Below, piece by piece: positions 7,073 through 13,773 of a DNA stretch of 13,908 bases. Source of the DNA: Haloarculaceae archaeon (GTDB taxonomy: Archaea; Halobacteriota; Halobacteria; Halobacteriales; Haloarculaceae); contig JAQCMX010000197.1 of assembly GCA_028274885.1 (NCBI GenBank), forward strand, positions 1 through 13,908, given 5' to 3'. Numbering within the stretch: the stretch's first letter is position 1; each line of letters opens with the position of its first letter. Under the pieces are notes generated by a model that worked only from the letters and a program-made list of their open reading frames with translations, was not told where the DNA came from and made no database searches. The position numbers were made by a program, and so were the translations under genes.

Positions 7073-7675
7073 TCACTGTTCGATCAGATCGAACACTCGT
7101 TCGAACGCAGCCCGTTCTGCAGGACCCCCACAGCGATCACACACCTCCTCGAAATACTCGATTCTGTCCCGGAGCCGGTCGCTGTCGTAGCCCGGAACGT
7201 CGAGACGCGAAGCGGCAACAGTCGCTTCCACGACTGCCGCGTACCCCCGGTTGAACGTCGGAATCGCTCGGGACAGAACCTCGCTTTCCTGGGCCAGAAG
7301 CCGCCAGTCGGTCCACCTGGTTCCGTCCTCAGTACCGCTGACCTCGGCTCTCGGTTCGACCCGTACCCAGGCAGCAGCCTCCGGGAGAACCGGTTGCTCG
7401 CGTTCGAGTATGCCCAGGGCTGCCTCCACAAACACAACCGGATCCGTGGTGAACTGGACGTACCCCTGACCGCGCTCGTCGAAGTTTTGCCAGGTCCTGG
7501 TCTGTCCCCACGTCCGGGCAGTCGGGTGTGTCCCCTCCGATCCGGGTGCGTGGATACCGAGGGCTGCGACGTTCCAGGCGCCACCGGGTCCCTGCGTGGT
7601 AACTACGGTTTCGGTCACACCCACTAGATCCGCTGGCCAGTCGGAGGGCAAACGTTCCCGTTCAGCCACGGTCAC
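7073..7675 (-). CDS. DUF447 family protein, predicted flavin-reductase-like split barrel
   Basis: This 200-residue protein matches DUF447. The N-terminal part, GVTETVVTTQGPGGAWNVAA, is the start of the flavin-reductase-like split beta-barrel. It continues with TARTWGQTRTWQN and then GYVQFTTDPVVFVEAALG, which are the barrel segments that hold FMN in relatives; the rest is helical. No member has an assigned reaction that I know of. Relatives occur in archaea and in methylotrophic bacteria, where they sit near genes for C1 carriers (from memory). It is the last gene of the cofD operon. Its GTG start overlaps the TGA of the CitG-like gene by four bases, so translation is probably coupled. Two cysteines near the C-terminus (CDRCGG) could bind a metal. 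Confidence 0.86.
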   Translation of the reverse strand: MTVAERERLPSDWPADLVGVTETVVTTQGPGGAWNVAALGIHAPGSEGTHPTARTWGQTRTWQNFDERGQGYVQFTTDPVVFVEAALGILEREQPVLPEAAAWVRVEPRAEVSGTEDGTRWTDWRLLAQESEVLSRAIPTFNRGYAAVVEATVAASRLDVPGYDSDRLRDRIEYFEEVCDRCGGPAERAAFERVFDLIEQ

Positions 7676-8562
7676 ACCTCCAGGCCACGGTCGAGCGCGA
7701 CGAAGAGTCCGCCGGCGACGATATCGGCCGTCGTGCCCGGATTGATACCGCGGTCGACAAAGTCCGCCGCCAGTTCACGGGCAGTCTCCCTGCCGGCAAG
7801 GACCTCTTGGGCACGGTTCTTTACCTCCGTGGCCGTGGACTGATCGTGCTGGGTGATAACGAACGTGTCGACGCTGGCGGCCAGTTGAGACAGAAAGGCC
7901 TCCGAGGCGCGGTCGGTGATCGGTCCATCCCCGTCCAGCAGGTGGTCTGCGACCTCGAACGTCCGCGGGAAACCGTCAGTCCACTCCGCGGCAATACCGT
8001 CGACCGACGCGCTTTTTTCCATCAGTTCGCCCAACGAGAGTCCACGCTCGCGGATTGCGGGTTCGGCCGCACCCCCATGGCGGACGTCGAGTGCCTCGAG
8101 TTCCTCCGGGGGGTCGTCGACCGCCACGTCGACGTGCTCGAAGGCGGTGTAGAAGGCCACAGTGTCGTCGACAGTCGTCGCATCGACCACTGTTTGTGCT
8201 CGTTGTGGAGTGACCGATCGGGCTCGCTGGTTCCCCCCGTCAGCGTTACCAGTGTCGTGTGCCGTCGCCCCGATCAGGGGGGTCAAAAGGAGGACAGCGC
8301 CAAACTGAGTGTTCCCACCGCGCTGCCGGCTCATACCGGCAACCGCCCGCTCGAACGCACGGCCGACCGGTTCACCGCTGGCCGCATGCCTGAAACCGTC
8401 CCTGGTCCCGACTGCACCCGCGAGAAACTGCTCGAACCGGAGGTCCGGATACTCGCGTTCCCGGTCGACGTTTCCTGGTTTCGGGGTGCCAGAGACCTCT
8501 AACAAAAGCGCGAGTTCGGCGTTTTCCGCTGGAGTGCGGGGCGGATGGGCGGTGTCAGTCAT
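7672..8562 (-). CDS. CitG-like triphosphoribosyl-dephospho-CoA synthase family protein
   Basis: The 296-residue protein has the CitG/MdcB fold signature: SGTPKPGNVDRE (24-35), with the PKPG.VDR turn, and RGGNTQFGAVLLLTPL (81-96), matching G.NTH.G.....L. Classical CitG joins ATP and dephospho-CoA to make the citrate lyase prosthetic-group precursor, releasing adenine. No citrate lyase or malonate decarboxylase gene is nearby, and the conserved His/Lys after NT in CitG is Gln/Phe here. A different acceptor or nucleotide is therefore likely. Archaea and methylotrophs carry this divergent branch without lyase genes, linked to cofactor clusters. Its ATG overlaps the end of the Dus-like gene by 8 bases and its own stop overlaps the DUF447 start. 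I infer a phosphoribosyl-transfer-like step in an unassigned cofactor pathway. Confidence 0.84.
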   Translation of the reverse strand: MTDTAHPPRTPAENAELALLLEVSGTPKPGNVDREREYPDLRFEQFLAGAVGTRDGFRHAASGEPVGRAFERAVAGMSRQRGGNTQFGAVLLLTPLIGATAHDTGNADGGNQRARSVTPQRAQTVVDATTVDDTVAFYTAFEHVDVAVDDPPEELEALDVRHGGAAEPAIRERGLSLGELMEKSASVDGIAAEWTDGFPRTFEVADHLLDGDGPITDRASEAFLSQLAASVDTFVITQHDQSTATEVKNRAQEVLAGRETARELAADFVDRGINPGTTADIVAGGLFVALDRGLEV

Positions 8563-9364
8563 GACTCGAGGGATCCTCCATTGCCCTGTTGGCCCGCGGG
8601 GTACCGCCGGTCAAGAACCAGTCGTCGACTGCCCTCCGAACACGCCCGAGGACCGCTGGATTGTCGCTCGGGCGGCCGACACTGACCGCGTCCGCACCGT
8701 AGGCGAGATACTCTTCGACGGTCGCCCGATCACGCACTCCGTTGTTCGCGATGACAAACAGGTCGGCTGCTGTCGCGACGTCGGCCACGACCGACTCCGA
8801 GTCCATGGCGTCGACGTGGATGAGTTCGGCCCCCGCGGCCGCGACAGACCGGGCGACTGCCAGCAGATCGACGTCCTGTACCTCGGTCCGGACCTTGACA
8901 CTCACGCAGGCGCCCGCTTCGCTGGCCGTCCGGACCTGCCCGGCGAGGCGGTCGGTCTCGGCGAGCAGTGTCTCGCCGGCACCCGCGGCGCACATCTCGT
9001 CTTGCCGGCAGTGGGCGTTGATTTCGAGGATTGCATCGTGCCTGGCGCACACGTCTGCGACATCCGCGAGTGGCTCCGGGTCGGTCGTCCTGACGTTGAT
9101 TCCGGGCCGGATTGGGACGCCGGCGAGTCGGTCAAACTGGTCGTCGACGAACGAAACAGGGTCCGGTGGCAGAAACTCCGTGCGGTCCCGGTCGACCATC
9201 CTCCTCGCGGCATCGCGTGTGTGCTCGTCGATTGCGATGCCCCCCAAGAAGGCTCCGCCCACGTGTTCGGCGACGGCACGCGCCCAGGCGGCGTCTGCCT
9301 CGCCGCTCAAACTCGCAAGCGTGACGCGCGGATCGAACAGTGGGCCGTCTATCTGGGGGGTCAT
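8555..9364 (-). CDS. Dus-like FMN TIM-barrel protein (not a typical tRNA dihydrouridine synthase)
   Basis: The 269-residue protein resembles the barrel of tRNA-dihydrouridine synthases. EINAHCRQDEMC (114-125) aligns without gaps to the Dus DINMGCP segment, so Asn116 and the catalytic-position Cys119 are kept. VKVR (Lys157) matches the FMN/substrate lysine strand, and NNGVRDRATVEEYLAYGADAVSVGR (ending at 231) matches the phosphate-binding end of the barrel. Differences: the HGR motif of Dus is VDA here (His replaced by Asp185), an extra Cys125 is present, and the protein stops right after the barrel with no helical tRNA-binding domain. It starts in a four-base ATGA overlap with cofD. I infer a flavoenzyme oxidising or reducing a small cofactor intermediate; such proteins are often annotated as Dus or dihydroorotate dehydrogenase by default. 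Confidence 0.78.
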   Translation of the reverse strand: MTPQIDGPLFDPRVTLASLSGEADAAWARAVAEHVGGAFLGGIAIDEHTRDAARRMVDRDRTEFLPPDPVSFVDDQFDRLAGVPIRPGINVRTTDPEPLADVADVCARHDAILEINAHCRQDEMCAAGAGETLLAETDRLAGQVRTASEAGACVSVKVRTEVQDVDLLAVARSVAAAGAELIHVDAMDSESVVADVATAADLFVIANNGVRDRATVEEYLAYGADAVSVGRPSDNPAVLGRVRRAVDDWFLTGGTPRANRAMEDPSSHD

Positions 9365-10371
9365 GGCAGGTCCTCCGTCGCCCCGATCGATTCGAACGCG
9401 GTCTCGATGGCGCGGACGACCCGGGAGGAATCGGTGCTGTCATCGATCGTCGTGTCGGTCCGAACGACTGGCCTGTCGAGGTCAGTCCCGTCGATGTCAT
9501 CGAGGACGAAGGCGTCGACGAAAGGATAGGCCTCTGCGATCCCGGCAGTTGAGGCCTCGTAGCCGTGGGCTCGCATAAGTTGGGCTGCGGGTCCAGAGAA
9601 GAGGCGATCCTCGACAAAGGGTGAGACGGCGACGACCGGGGTCGTCTCGAGAGCGGCCGGGACGCCGTCGAGTGCCAATATCGGTCCGAGGCTGGTGATC
9701 GGATTCGAGGGACCGATCACGACCGGATCCGACAGCGACTCCAACACAGGCTCTGTTGGCTGTGCGCCGGCCGAACCGCGAAACTCGACGCGCTCGACTG
9801 CGGGTTCGCCGTCGTGTGCGACCCAGAACTCCTGGAAGTGCATGGGTCCGTCGGGTGTATGAATGATCGACGCGACGGGGTCGTCGCTCATCGGCAGGAC
9901 GGTCCAGGGGACTCCCAAAGCGTCGGCAAGCACGTCTATGACCTCTGTCAGCGAGTGCCCTTCGTCGAGAAGGCTTGTTCGGGTGATGTGTATCGCACGG
10001 TCACGGTCACCGATGTACATGAACTCCCCGACACCGGAAAAGCGCCGCCAGCGGCTCAGATGCCGACCCGAGGTCTGTGCAGCATCGTCGAGATATCCCG
10101 TCCCAGTGCCGAGTCCGGCAGCGGACGCCAGCGACCCTAACTCTTCGTGGGTAGCGGCGGTGTCATCGGCGATCCCCCACCAGGTCTCGCGGTCAAGTTC
10201 GTCACCCCCGAGGAACAACACTGTGTCCACATCCGGACAGACAAAGAGTCCCCCGAGTTCGACATCGTCACCCGTGTTGGCCAAGACGGTAATCTCGGCG
10301 TTGTCGAACACCGCATCGGCCCCCCACAGGAGTTTCGGTGTCCCGGTTCCACCACTGAGGAACGTGACCAT
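9361..10371 (-). CDS. cofD: 2-phospho-L-lactate transferase of F420 synthesis
   Basis: CofD transfers the lactyl-phosphate group from an LPPG-type activated donor onto FO to form F420-0, the core of the deazaflavin coenzyme F420. The 336-residue protein has the family marks: FLSGGTGTPKLLWG (4-17) at the N-terminus, NTGDDVELGGLFVCPD (32-47), YIGDRDRAIHITRT for the FO/donor site, and GPSNPITSLGPIL in the second half. Length is in the family range (about 310-340). It is the first gene of the four-gene minus-strand operon and its TGA overlaps the next ATG. The start at 10371 is supported by a TATA-like box 25-28 bases upstream. No other F420 gene (cofC, cofE, cofG, cofH) is in the window. Confidence 0.95.
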   Translation of the reverse strand: MVTFLSGGTGTPKLLWGADAVFDNAEITVLANTGDDVELGGLFVCPDVDTVLFLGGDELDRETWWGIADDTAATHEELGSLASAAGLGTGTGYLDDAAQTSGRHLSRWRRFSGVGEFMYIGDRDRAIHITRTSLLDEGHSLTEVIDVLADALGVPWTVLPMSDDPVASIIHTPDGPMHFQEFWVAHDGEPAVERVEFRGSAGAQPTEPVLESLSDPVVIGPSNPITSLGPILALDGVPAALETTPVVAVSPFVEDRLFSGPAAQLMRAHGYEASTAGIAEAYPFVDAFVLDDIDGTDLDRPVVRTDTTIDDSTDSSRVVRAIETAFESIGATEDLP

Positions 10372-10400
10372 ACCTGTGTAAACAGGTCCTACCTGTTAAG
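10372..10400 (-). promoter_or_regulatory. cofD operon promoter with palindromic ACCTGT operator-like sites
   Basis: Directly upstream of the cofD ATG, ACCTGT-GTAA-ACAGGT (10372-10387) is a perfect 6+6 palindrome, followed by a third ACCTGT at 10391-10396. The last two copies form a second inverted pair with a CCT spacer. On the minus strand CTTAACA overlaps the third copy and puts TTAA 25-28 bases before the ATG, so it probably is the TATA box. The palindrome therefore spans -1 to -16 relative to the start codon. A protein bound here would block a leaderless transcript; this is inference. Confidence 0.5.
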
Positions 10401-10551
10401 CGGTGCGTTCCCTGGCGTGGCAACGTACACACCAACCCAGATTTGGCAGCCAGGCGCGGCGGCCCCGGCGGAACTGAGGCGGAGACGCAGCACGAGTATC
10501 ACAAATAAAAACGGGGCACACAGACTGAAGTAAATCGGCCAGAGTTCTCTG

Positions 10552-11106
10552 ATGATGGGAAACCGCGGATTCGCACTCAACGATGCCCATCGGTTCAGTC
10601 CGGCAGCGCCCGAGGAGCGGTACGTATACGGGGCCTGTGCCGCCGGTTGGCACTCGGCCGCTGGCAGGGACGCGGCTCTGCGAGACTGGATCGGATTTAT
10701 GTACAGACAGGGGATCGAACGGGTCTGTTGTCTGCTTGCGGGGACGCGACTGGACACGGGCGACGAACCGATCGACCGGTACGAAACTGCGTTTGGCGGT
10801 AAAAACGTGTGTCACGTTCCGGTGGCTGATTGTCATCTCGTCGACAACGAAAGGTTACAAACGGAGATACTTCCATTTCTGGAGAGATCAGTCAACAGAC
10901 AAAAAAAGGTGGTCGTGCACGGGTTGACCGGGGTTGGCCGGACCGGGCAGGTACTGGCCGCCTGGCTGGTGCGAGGGCGAAAGTACACGCCGGAGGAGGC
11001 GATCGGGACAGTCAAACAAACCGGTCGGGATCCGACGTTGGCTATCCAGCACGGAAAGGCGACCAGACGTGAACTGTTGGACCGGCTCGAATCGGTCGCC
11101 CCGTGA
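10552..11106 (+). CDS. Tyrosine/dual-specificity phosphatase fold, STYX-like pseudophosphatase
   Basis: This 184-residue protein has the full cysteine-phosphatase fold, yet its P-loop reads VVHGLTGVGRTG (121-132) where active enzymes have H-C-x5-R-T-G. Gly124 sits at the catalytic cysteine. Arg130 is kept, and Asp93 lies 31 residues before Gly124, the usual distance of the general acid in dual-specificity enzymes. Codon 124 is GGG, two changes from either Cys codon, so a one-base sequencing error does not explain it. Human STYX has the same Cys-to-Gly change and binds phosphoproteins without cleaving them. I infer a binding rather than hydrolytic role. After the P-loop, AAWLVRGRKYTPEEAIGTV is the normal helix of the family. 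It precedes the HD phosphohydrolase gene by 80 bases. A weak AT-rich segment (10528-10535) could be its promoter. ATG 10555 is an equally possible start. Confidence 0.8.
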   Translation: MMGNRGFALNDAHRFSPAAPEERYVYGACAAGWHSAAGRDAALRDWIGFMYRQGIERVCCLLAGTRLDTGDEPIDRYETAFGGKNVCHVPVADCHLVDNERLQTEILPFLERSVNRQKKVVVHGLTGVGRTGQVLAAWLVRGRKYTPEEAIGTVKQTGRDPTLAIQHGKATRRELLDRLESVAP

Positions 11107-11156
11107 TTGGGGACCCGGGACGGACGGGGTTGTACGACGAACACACTCACGGGAAC

Positions 11157-11161
11157 TTTTA
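11157..11161 (+). promoter_or_regulatory. TATA-like box for the HD phosphohydrolase gene
   Basis: TTTTA sits 26-30 bases before the ATG at 11187, the leaderless spacing. This favours ATG 11187 over the in-frame GTG at 11169, which would lie only 8-12 bases from the box. Confidence 0.5.
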
Positions 11162-11186
11162 GCTGTGGGTGACCAATCCAGAACCG

Positions 11187-12410
11187 ATGACAACGGTCAA
11201 GGATAGCGTGCACGACCACATCGAGGTCACCGGTGTTGCCAGGGAGTTGCTCGACACCCCACCCGTCCAGCGGCTCCGCCGGATCAATCAGCTCGGAACG
11301 GTCGTACTCGTGTATCCGTCCGCAAATCACACCAGGTTCGAACACAGTCTGGGCGTGTACCACCTCGCGGATCGTGCGCTCTCGCAACTCGGTATCGAAG
11401 GACAGCAGGCCGAACGGGTGCGCGCAGCCACGCTGCTTCACGACATCGGTCACGGCCCGTACAGTCACAACGTCGAGGAGTTGCTCTACCGCAAAACCGG
11501 AAAGTACCACGACGAGGTACACGAACTACTGGGGAACGGAGCCGTCGCACGGGTGCTTACGGAGCACGGGCTAAACCCCGATCGAATCGCGGATCTCGTC
11601 GCCGGTGAGGGGGAGCTCGGGCAGCTGGTGTCGGGCGAACTGGATGTCGACCGGATGGATTATCTTGTCCGGGATGCCCATCACACGGGGGTTCCGTACG
11701 GAACGATCGACCACCAGCGACTGATCCGTGAACTCTGTTTTGTCGACGGAACTCTCGTTCTCGACGAAGGGAACGTACAGACCGCAGAGAGCCTGCTGCT
11801 TGCCCGTGCGTTGATGAACCCGACAGTCTACCAGCACCACGTCTCCCGGATCGCAAAGGGGATGTTACGCCGGGCGACCGAGCGGTTGCTGGACGCGGGT
11901 GATACCGACGCAGACGCCGTGCGCCGGATGGACGACTACGCCTTCGTAGCGAAACTACGCGGGTGCGAGCAGACAGCGGAGTACGCCCGACGGCTCGACG
12001 AACGGAACCTCTACAAGCGAGCAGTCTGGGCTGAATTCGACGCGGTCCCGGAGGGGATCGTCGAGGCCGACCACGACGAGATCAGGGACCTCGAACGGGA
12101 GATTGCCGCCGCTGCGAGCACCGGTCCCGATGATGTCATCGTCGACGTACCGGCACGCCCCTCAATGACCGAATCGACGTCCCAGGTACTGGTCAACGGC
12201 GAGATCCGGGGGCTCAGCGAACAATCGACGCTTGTGGGTGCCCTTCGGGCGGCCCAGCACGACCGGTGGCGTCTCGGGGTTTACGCCCCCTCTGACAGGA
12301 GCGAACGCGTGGGAAACACCGCGGTTCGCGTGCTGGGGTTAGATATAGATGGGTCACGGATCCGCGACGTGCGGTCGGGTATGTACGCGACATTGGATGA
12401 GTTCAAGTAG
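11187..12410 (+). CDS. HD-domain phosphohydrolase, SAMHD1/dGTPase-like
   Basis: The 407-residue protein belongs to the HD superfamily branch of dGTPases and SAMHD1. It opens with VHDHIEVTGVARELLDTPPVQRLRRI, then shows the metal ligands HTRFEHSLGV (His53), LLHDIGHGPYSH (His85, Asp86, with His89 and His94) and GELDVDRMDYLVRDA (Asp153). These residues hold the metal used to remove triphosphate from dNTPs or to cut phosphate esters in characterised relatives. Close archaeal members are annotated only as HD-domain proteins, so the substrate is not certain. The C-terminal third has the RxxxxxL-type helical pattern of SAMHD1-like proteins, but I see no separate SAM domain. A leaderless promoter precedes it. 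It follows the pseudophosphatase in the same direction. Confidence 0.88.
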   Translation: MTTVKDSVHDHIEVTGVARELLDTPPVQRLRRINQLGTVVLVYPSANHTRFEHSLGVYHLADRALSQLGIEGQQAERVRAATLLHDIGHGPYSHNVEELLYRKTGKYHDEVHELLGNGAVARVLTEHGLNPDRIADLVAGEGELGQLVSGELDVDRMDYLVRDAHHTGVPYGTIDHQRLIRELCFVDGTLVLDEGNVQTAESLLLARALMNPTVYQHHVSRIAKGMLRRATERLLDAGDTDADAVRRMDDYAFVAKLRGCEQTAEYARRLDERNLYKRAVWAEFDAVPEGIVEADHDEIRDLEREIAAAASTGPDDVIVDVPARPSMTESTSQVLVNGEIRGLSEQSTLVGALRAAQHDRWRLGVYAPSDRSERVGNTAVRVLGLDIDGSRIRDVRSGMYATLDEFK

Positions 12411-12542
12411 GGCAGGACTGATTACCGTGGGCTGATACCGAGTCGCTCTTCCGGCGTTTGAGATCTCACAGTGTAGGGACAAGGAGATGGGGCACACACA
12501 GTCCGGTCGGAACAGGCTGATAGACAACCAACTGTACCCAAA

Positions 12543-12551
12543 TTTTTTATT
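12543..12551 (+). promoter_or_regulatory. TATA-like box ahead of the winged-helix regulator
   Basis: TTTTTTATT lies 24-32 bases before an ATG at 12575 and 35-43 before the regulator's ATG at 12586. The better fit is to 12575, which opens a four-codon ORF. A second TATA-like string, TGTATAT (12565-12571), is too close to either start for a leaderless transcript. Confidence 0.45.
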
Positions 12552-12574
12552 CTAATCCCGTGCCTGTATATGTA

Positions 12575-12589
12575 ATGGACCGATCATGA
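12575..12589 (+). other. Four-codon upstream ORF (MDRS) overlapping the regulator start
   Basis: ATG GAC CGA TCA TGA begins at the point where a transcript from the TATA-like box at 12543 should start. Its TGA overlaps the regulator's ATG in a four-base ATGA. The frames differ, so it is not an N-terminal extension. Inference: translation may begin on the mini-ORF and restart at 12586, a possible control step. It could also be chance. Confidence 0.3.
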
Positions 12590-13125
12590 ACAGGGACGAC
12601 ACCGATGACGGGACAACCTTTCGTTCGGAAGGTTCCGAGATTGACGATCTCACCGACCGCCCCTACGCGATTTACCGTTGTCGAAACTGTGAAACCGTCG
12701 TCCTCTCGATGCAGGAAGACCTCGACGGAATGACCTGCCACGGTGAGTCGATGGAGCGGGTTAGAGACGCACGGATGGACGTGCAGCCACCTGATCTGCG
12801 TGAGGTGTTACTCGACGCATTCGGACTCCCGAAAGCGGGACTGGATATCTGTCTGTGTGTCATCGGCGACGGACCGCTCTCGCCGAGTGAGGTCGCCGAT
12901 CGACTCGATTACAACGAAAGTACGGTCCGGCGGTATCTCAACGAACTGGCCGACCTCGGATTGCTCCAGCAGTCACAGCTCAATCGCGAAGGCGGGGGAT
13001 TCGTCACGGTGTTTCATTCCGTCGACCTCGAGGAGATGCGCAAGGAGACCCTGACCGGTATCATCCATGCACACCCAACCCTGAACAAAGCCGTCCAGTA
13101 CGCATTCGAAGACGTACCTGTGTGA
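12586..13125 (+). CDS. Winged-helix transcription regulator with N-terminal cysteine motif
   Basis: The 179-residue protein has two parts. Residues 27-59 carry YRCRNC (Cys32, Cys35) and TCHGE (Cys51, His52), a likely zinc or redox site. Residues 80-155 form a winged helix: LSPSEVADRLDYNESTVRRYLNELADLGLL is the helix-turn-helix, followed by a wing with GGGFVTVFHSVDLEEMRKETL. Cys89 and Cys91 form a CxC in the first helix of the DNA-binding domain. Haloarchaea use similar Cys-bearing regulators for oxygen or metal responses (for example NarO in Haloferax, with a different cysteine spacing, from memory), so redox sensing is a reasonable but unproven guess. ATG 12586 is the only start that keeps the CxxC motif. 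The target genes are unknown; the membrane gene 99 bases downstream is a candidate. Confidence 0.85.
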   Translation: MNRDDTDDGTTFRSEGSEIDDLTDRPYAIYRCRNCETVVLSMQEDLDGMTCHGESMERVRDARMDVQPPDLREVLLDAFGLPKAGLDICLCVIGDGPLSPSEVADRLDYNESTVRRYLNELADLGLLQQSQLNREGGGFVTVFHSVDLEEMRKETLTGIIHAHPTLNKAVQYAFEDVPV

Positions 13126-13171
13126 GCGGATGCAGCCCGAACAGACCTGGCAAAGTCCATCGGTTGAGAAA

Positions 13172-13180
13172 ATTATAATA
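13172..13180 (+). promoter_or_regulatory. TATA-like box for the zinc-ribbon membrane gene
   Basis: ATTATAATA lies 45-53 bases before the ATG at 13225, giving a predicted leader of about 20 bases. A second candidate, ATAGCTAT at 13193-13200, lies 25-32 bases before the ATG and would give a leaderless transcript; it shares GATAGCTA with the direct repeats upstream of the exporter. Confidence 0.45.
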
Positions 13181-13224
13181 GTACGCTTCGAGATAGCTAT
13201 ACCCAAGAGCAAGGCTGAGAAAGA

Positions 13225-13737
13225 ATGGGGGCAGAATCGCCAGCAGGCGTCGAGAGCACGAAAAGGTACTGCTGGAACTGCGGGGAGTCGGTCGCGGACA
13301 AGATGAATTACTGCCCGAACTGTCGAGCCGACCTGTCGGATGGAGGGGACGGCTACGAAAGCGAGCCAGTCGACCAGCAGCAACCGCAAGCGGAGCGACC
13401 GACCTCGGGGTGGTACGCCTACATCTTCGTGGGAATCGGAGTGATTATCATCGGCCTCGTTGGGATATACGCCTCGGAGGTGTTAGCTACTGGCGCGACG
13501 TCGCTTGAGGATATCAGGTTCGCACGACAACTCCAGGGGATCGCAACGCTCGTGGCGATGGGTGGAGCTTTCCTCACGGCGTTTTCGGTTTTCAAAGACG
13601 CGACACACCTCGCCCAGACATCCGACTGGTCGCCCCGTCGGTGGGTGTGGACGATCGGTTCGTTCATGGGCGGAATCAACTTCCTCGTGATCCCCGCGTA
13701 CCTCTATCTGCGGAAACAAAGGACGAACCGGTCGTAA
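13225..13737 (+). CDS. Zinc-ribbon protein with three predicted membrane helices
   Basis: The 170-residue protein starts with a short zinc ribbon, CWNC (Cys16, Cys19) and CPNC (Cys30, Cys33). An acidic, Gln-rich linker (38-61) follows, then three hydrophobic segments at about 63-83, 103-123 and 140-162, ending in RKQRTNRS. Such zinc-ribbon plus membrane proteins are common in haloarchaea and have no known activity. The ribbon probably faces the cytosol, and the basic C-terminus is probably on the opposite side because the helix count is odd; this topology is only inferred. It follows the winged-helix regulator with its own TATA-like box, so control by that regulator is possible but not shown. 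Confidence 0.78.
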   Translation: MGAESPAGVESTKRYCWNCGESVADKMNYCPNCRADLSDGGDGYESEPVDQQQPQAERPTSGWYAYIFVGIGVIIIGLVGIYASEVLATGATSLEDIRFARQLQGIATLVAMGGAFLTAFSVFKDATHLAQTSDWSPRRWVWTIGSFMGGINFLVIPAYLYLRKQRTNRS

Positions 13738-13773
13738 ATACCGCGGTTCAGCATGTAACCTGGACCGGGACTC

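Noticed and set aside
8309..9578. Long plus-strand frames across the cofactor operon
   Set aside because: They lie opposite the Dus-like, CitG-like and cofD genes, which carry recognisable motifs, and show no motif or promoter of their own.
10389..10757. Minus-strand frame containing a hydrophobic stretch like a membrane helix (LWPIYFSLCAPFLFVILVL)
   Set aside because: It overlaps the phosphatase gene, has no start near the hydrophobic part, and the hydrophobicity comes from the AT-rich promoter region read as codons.
11169..11186. GTG at 11169 as start of the HD protein
   Set aside because: It lies only 8-12 bases after the TATA-like box; ATG 11187 has the correct spacing and a better match to family N-termini.
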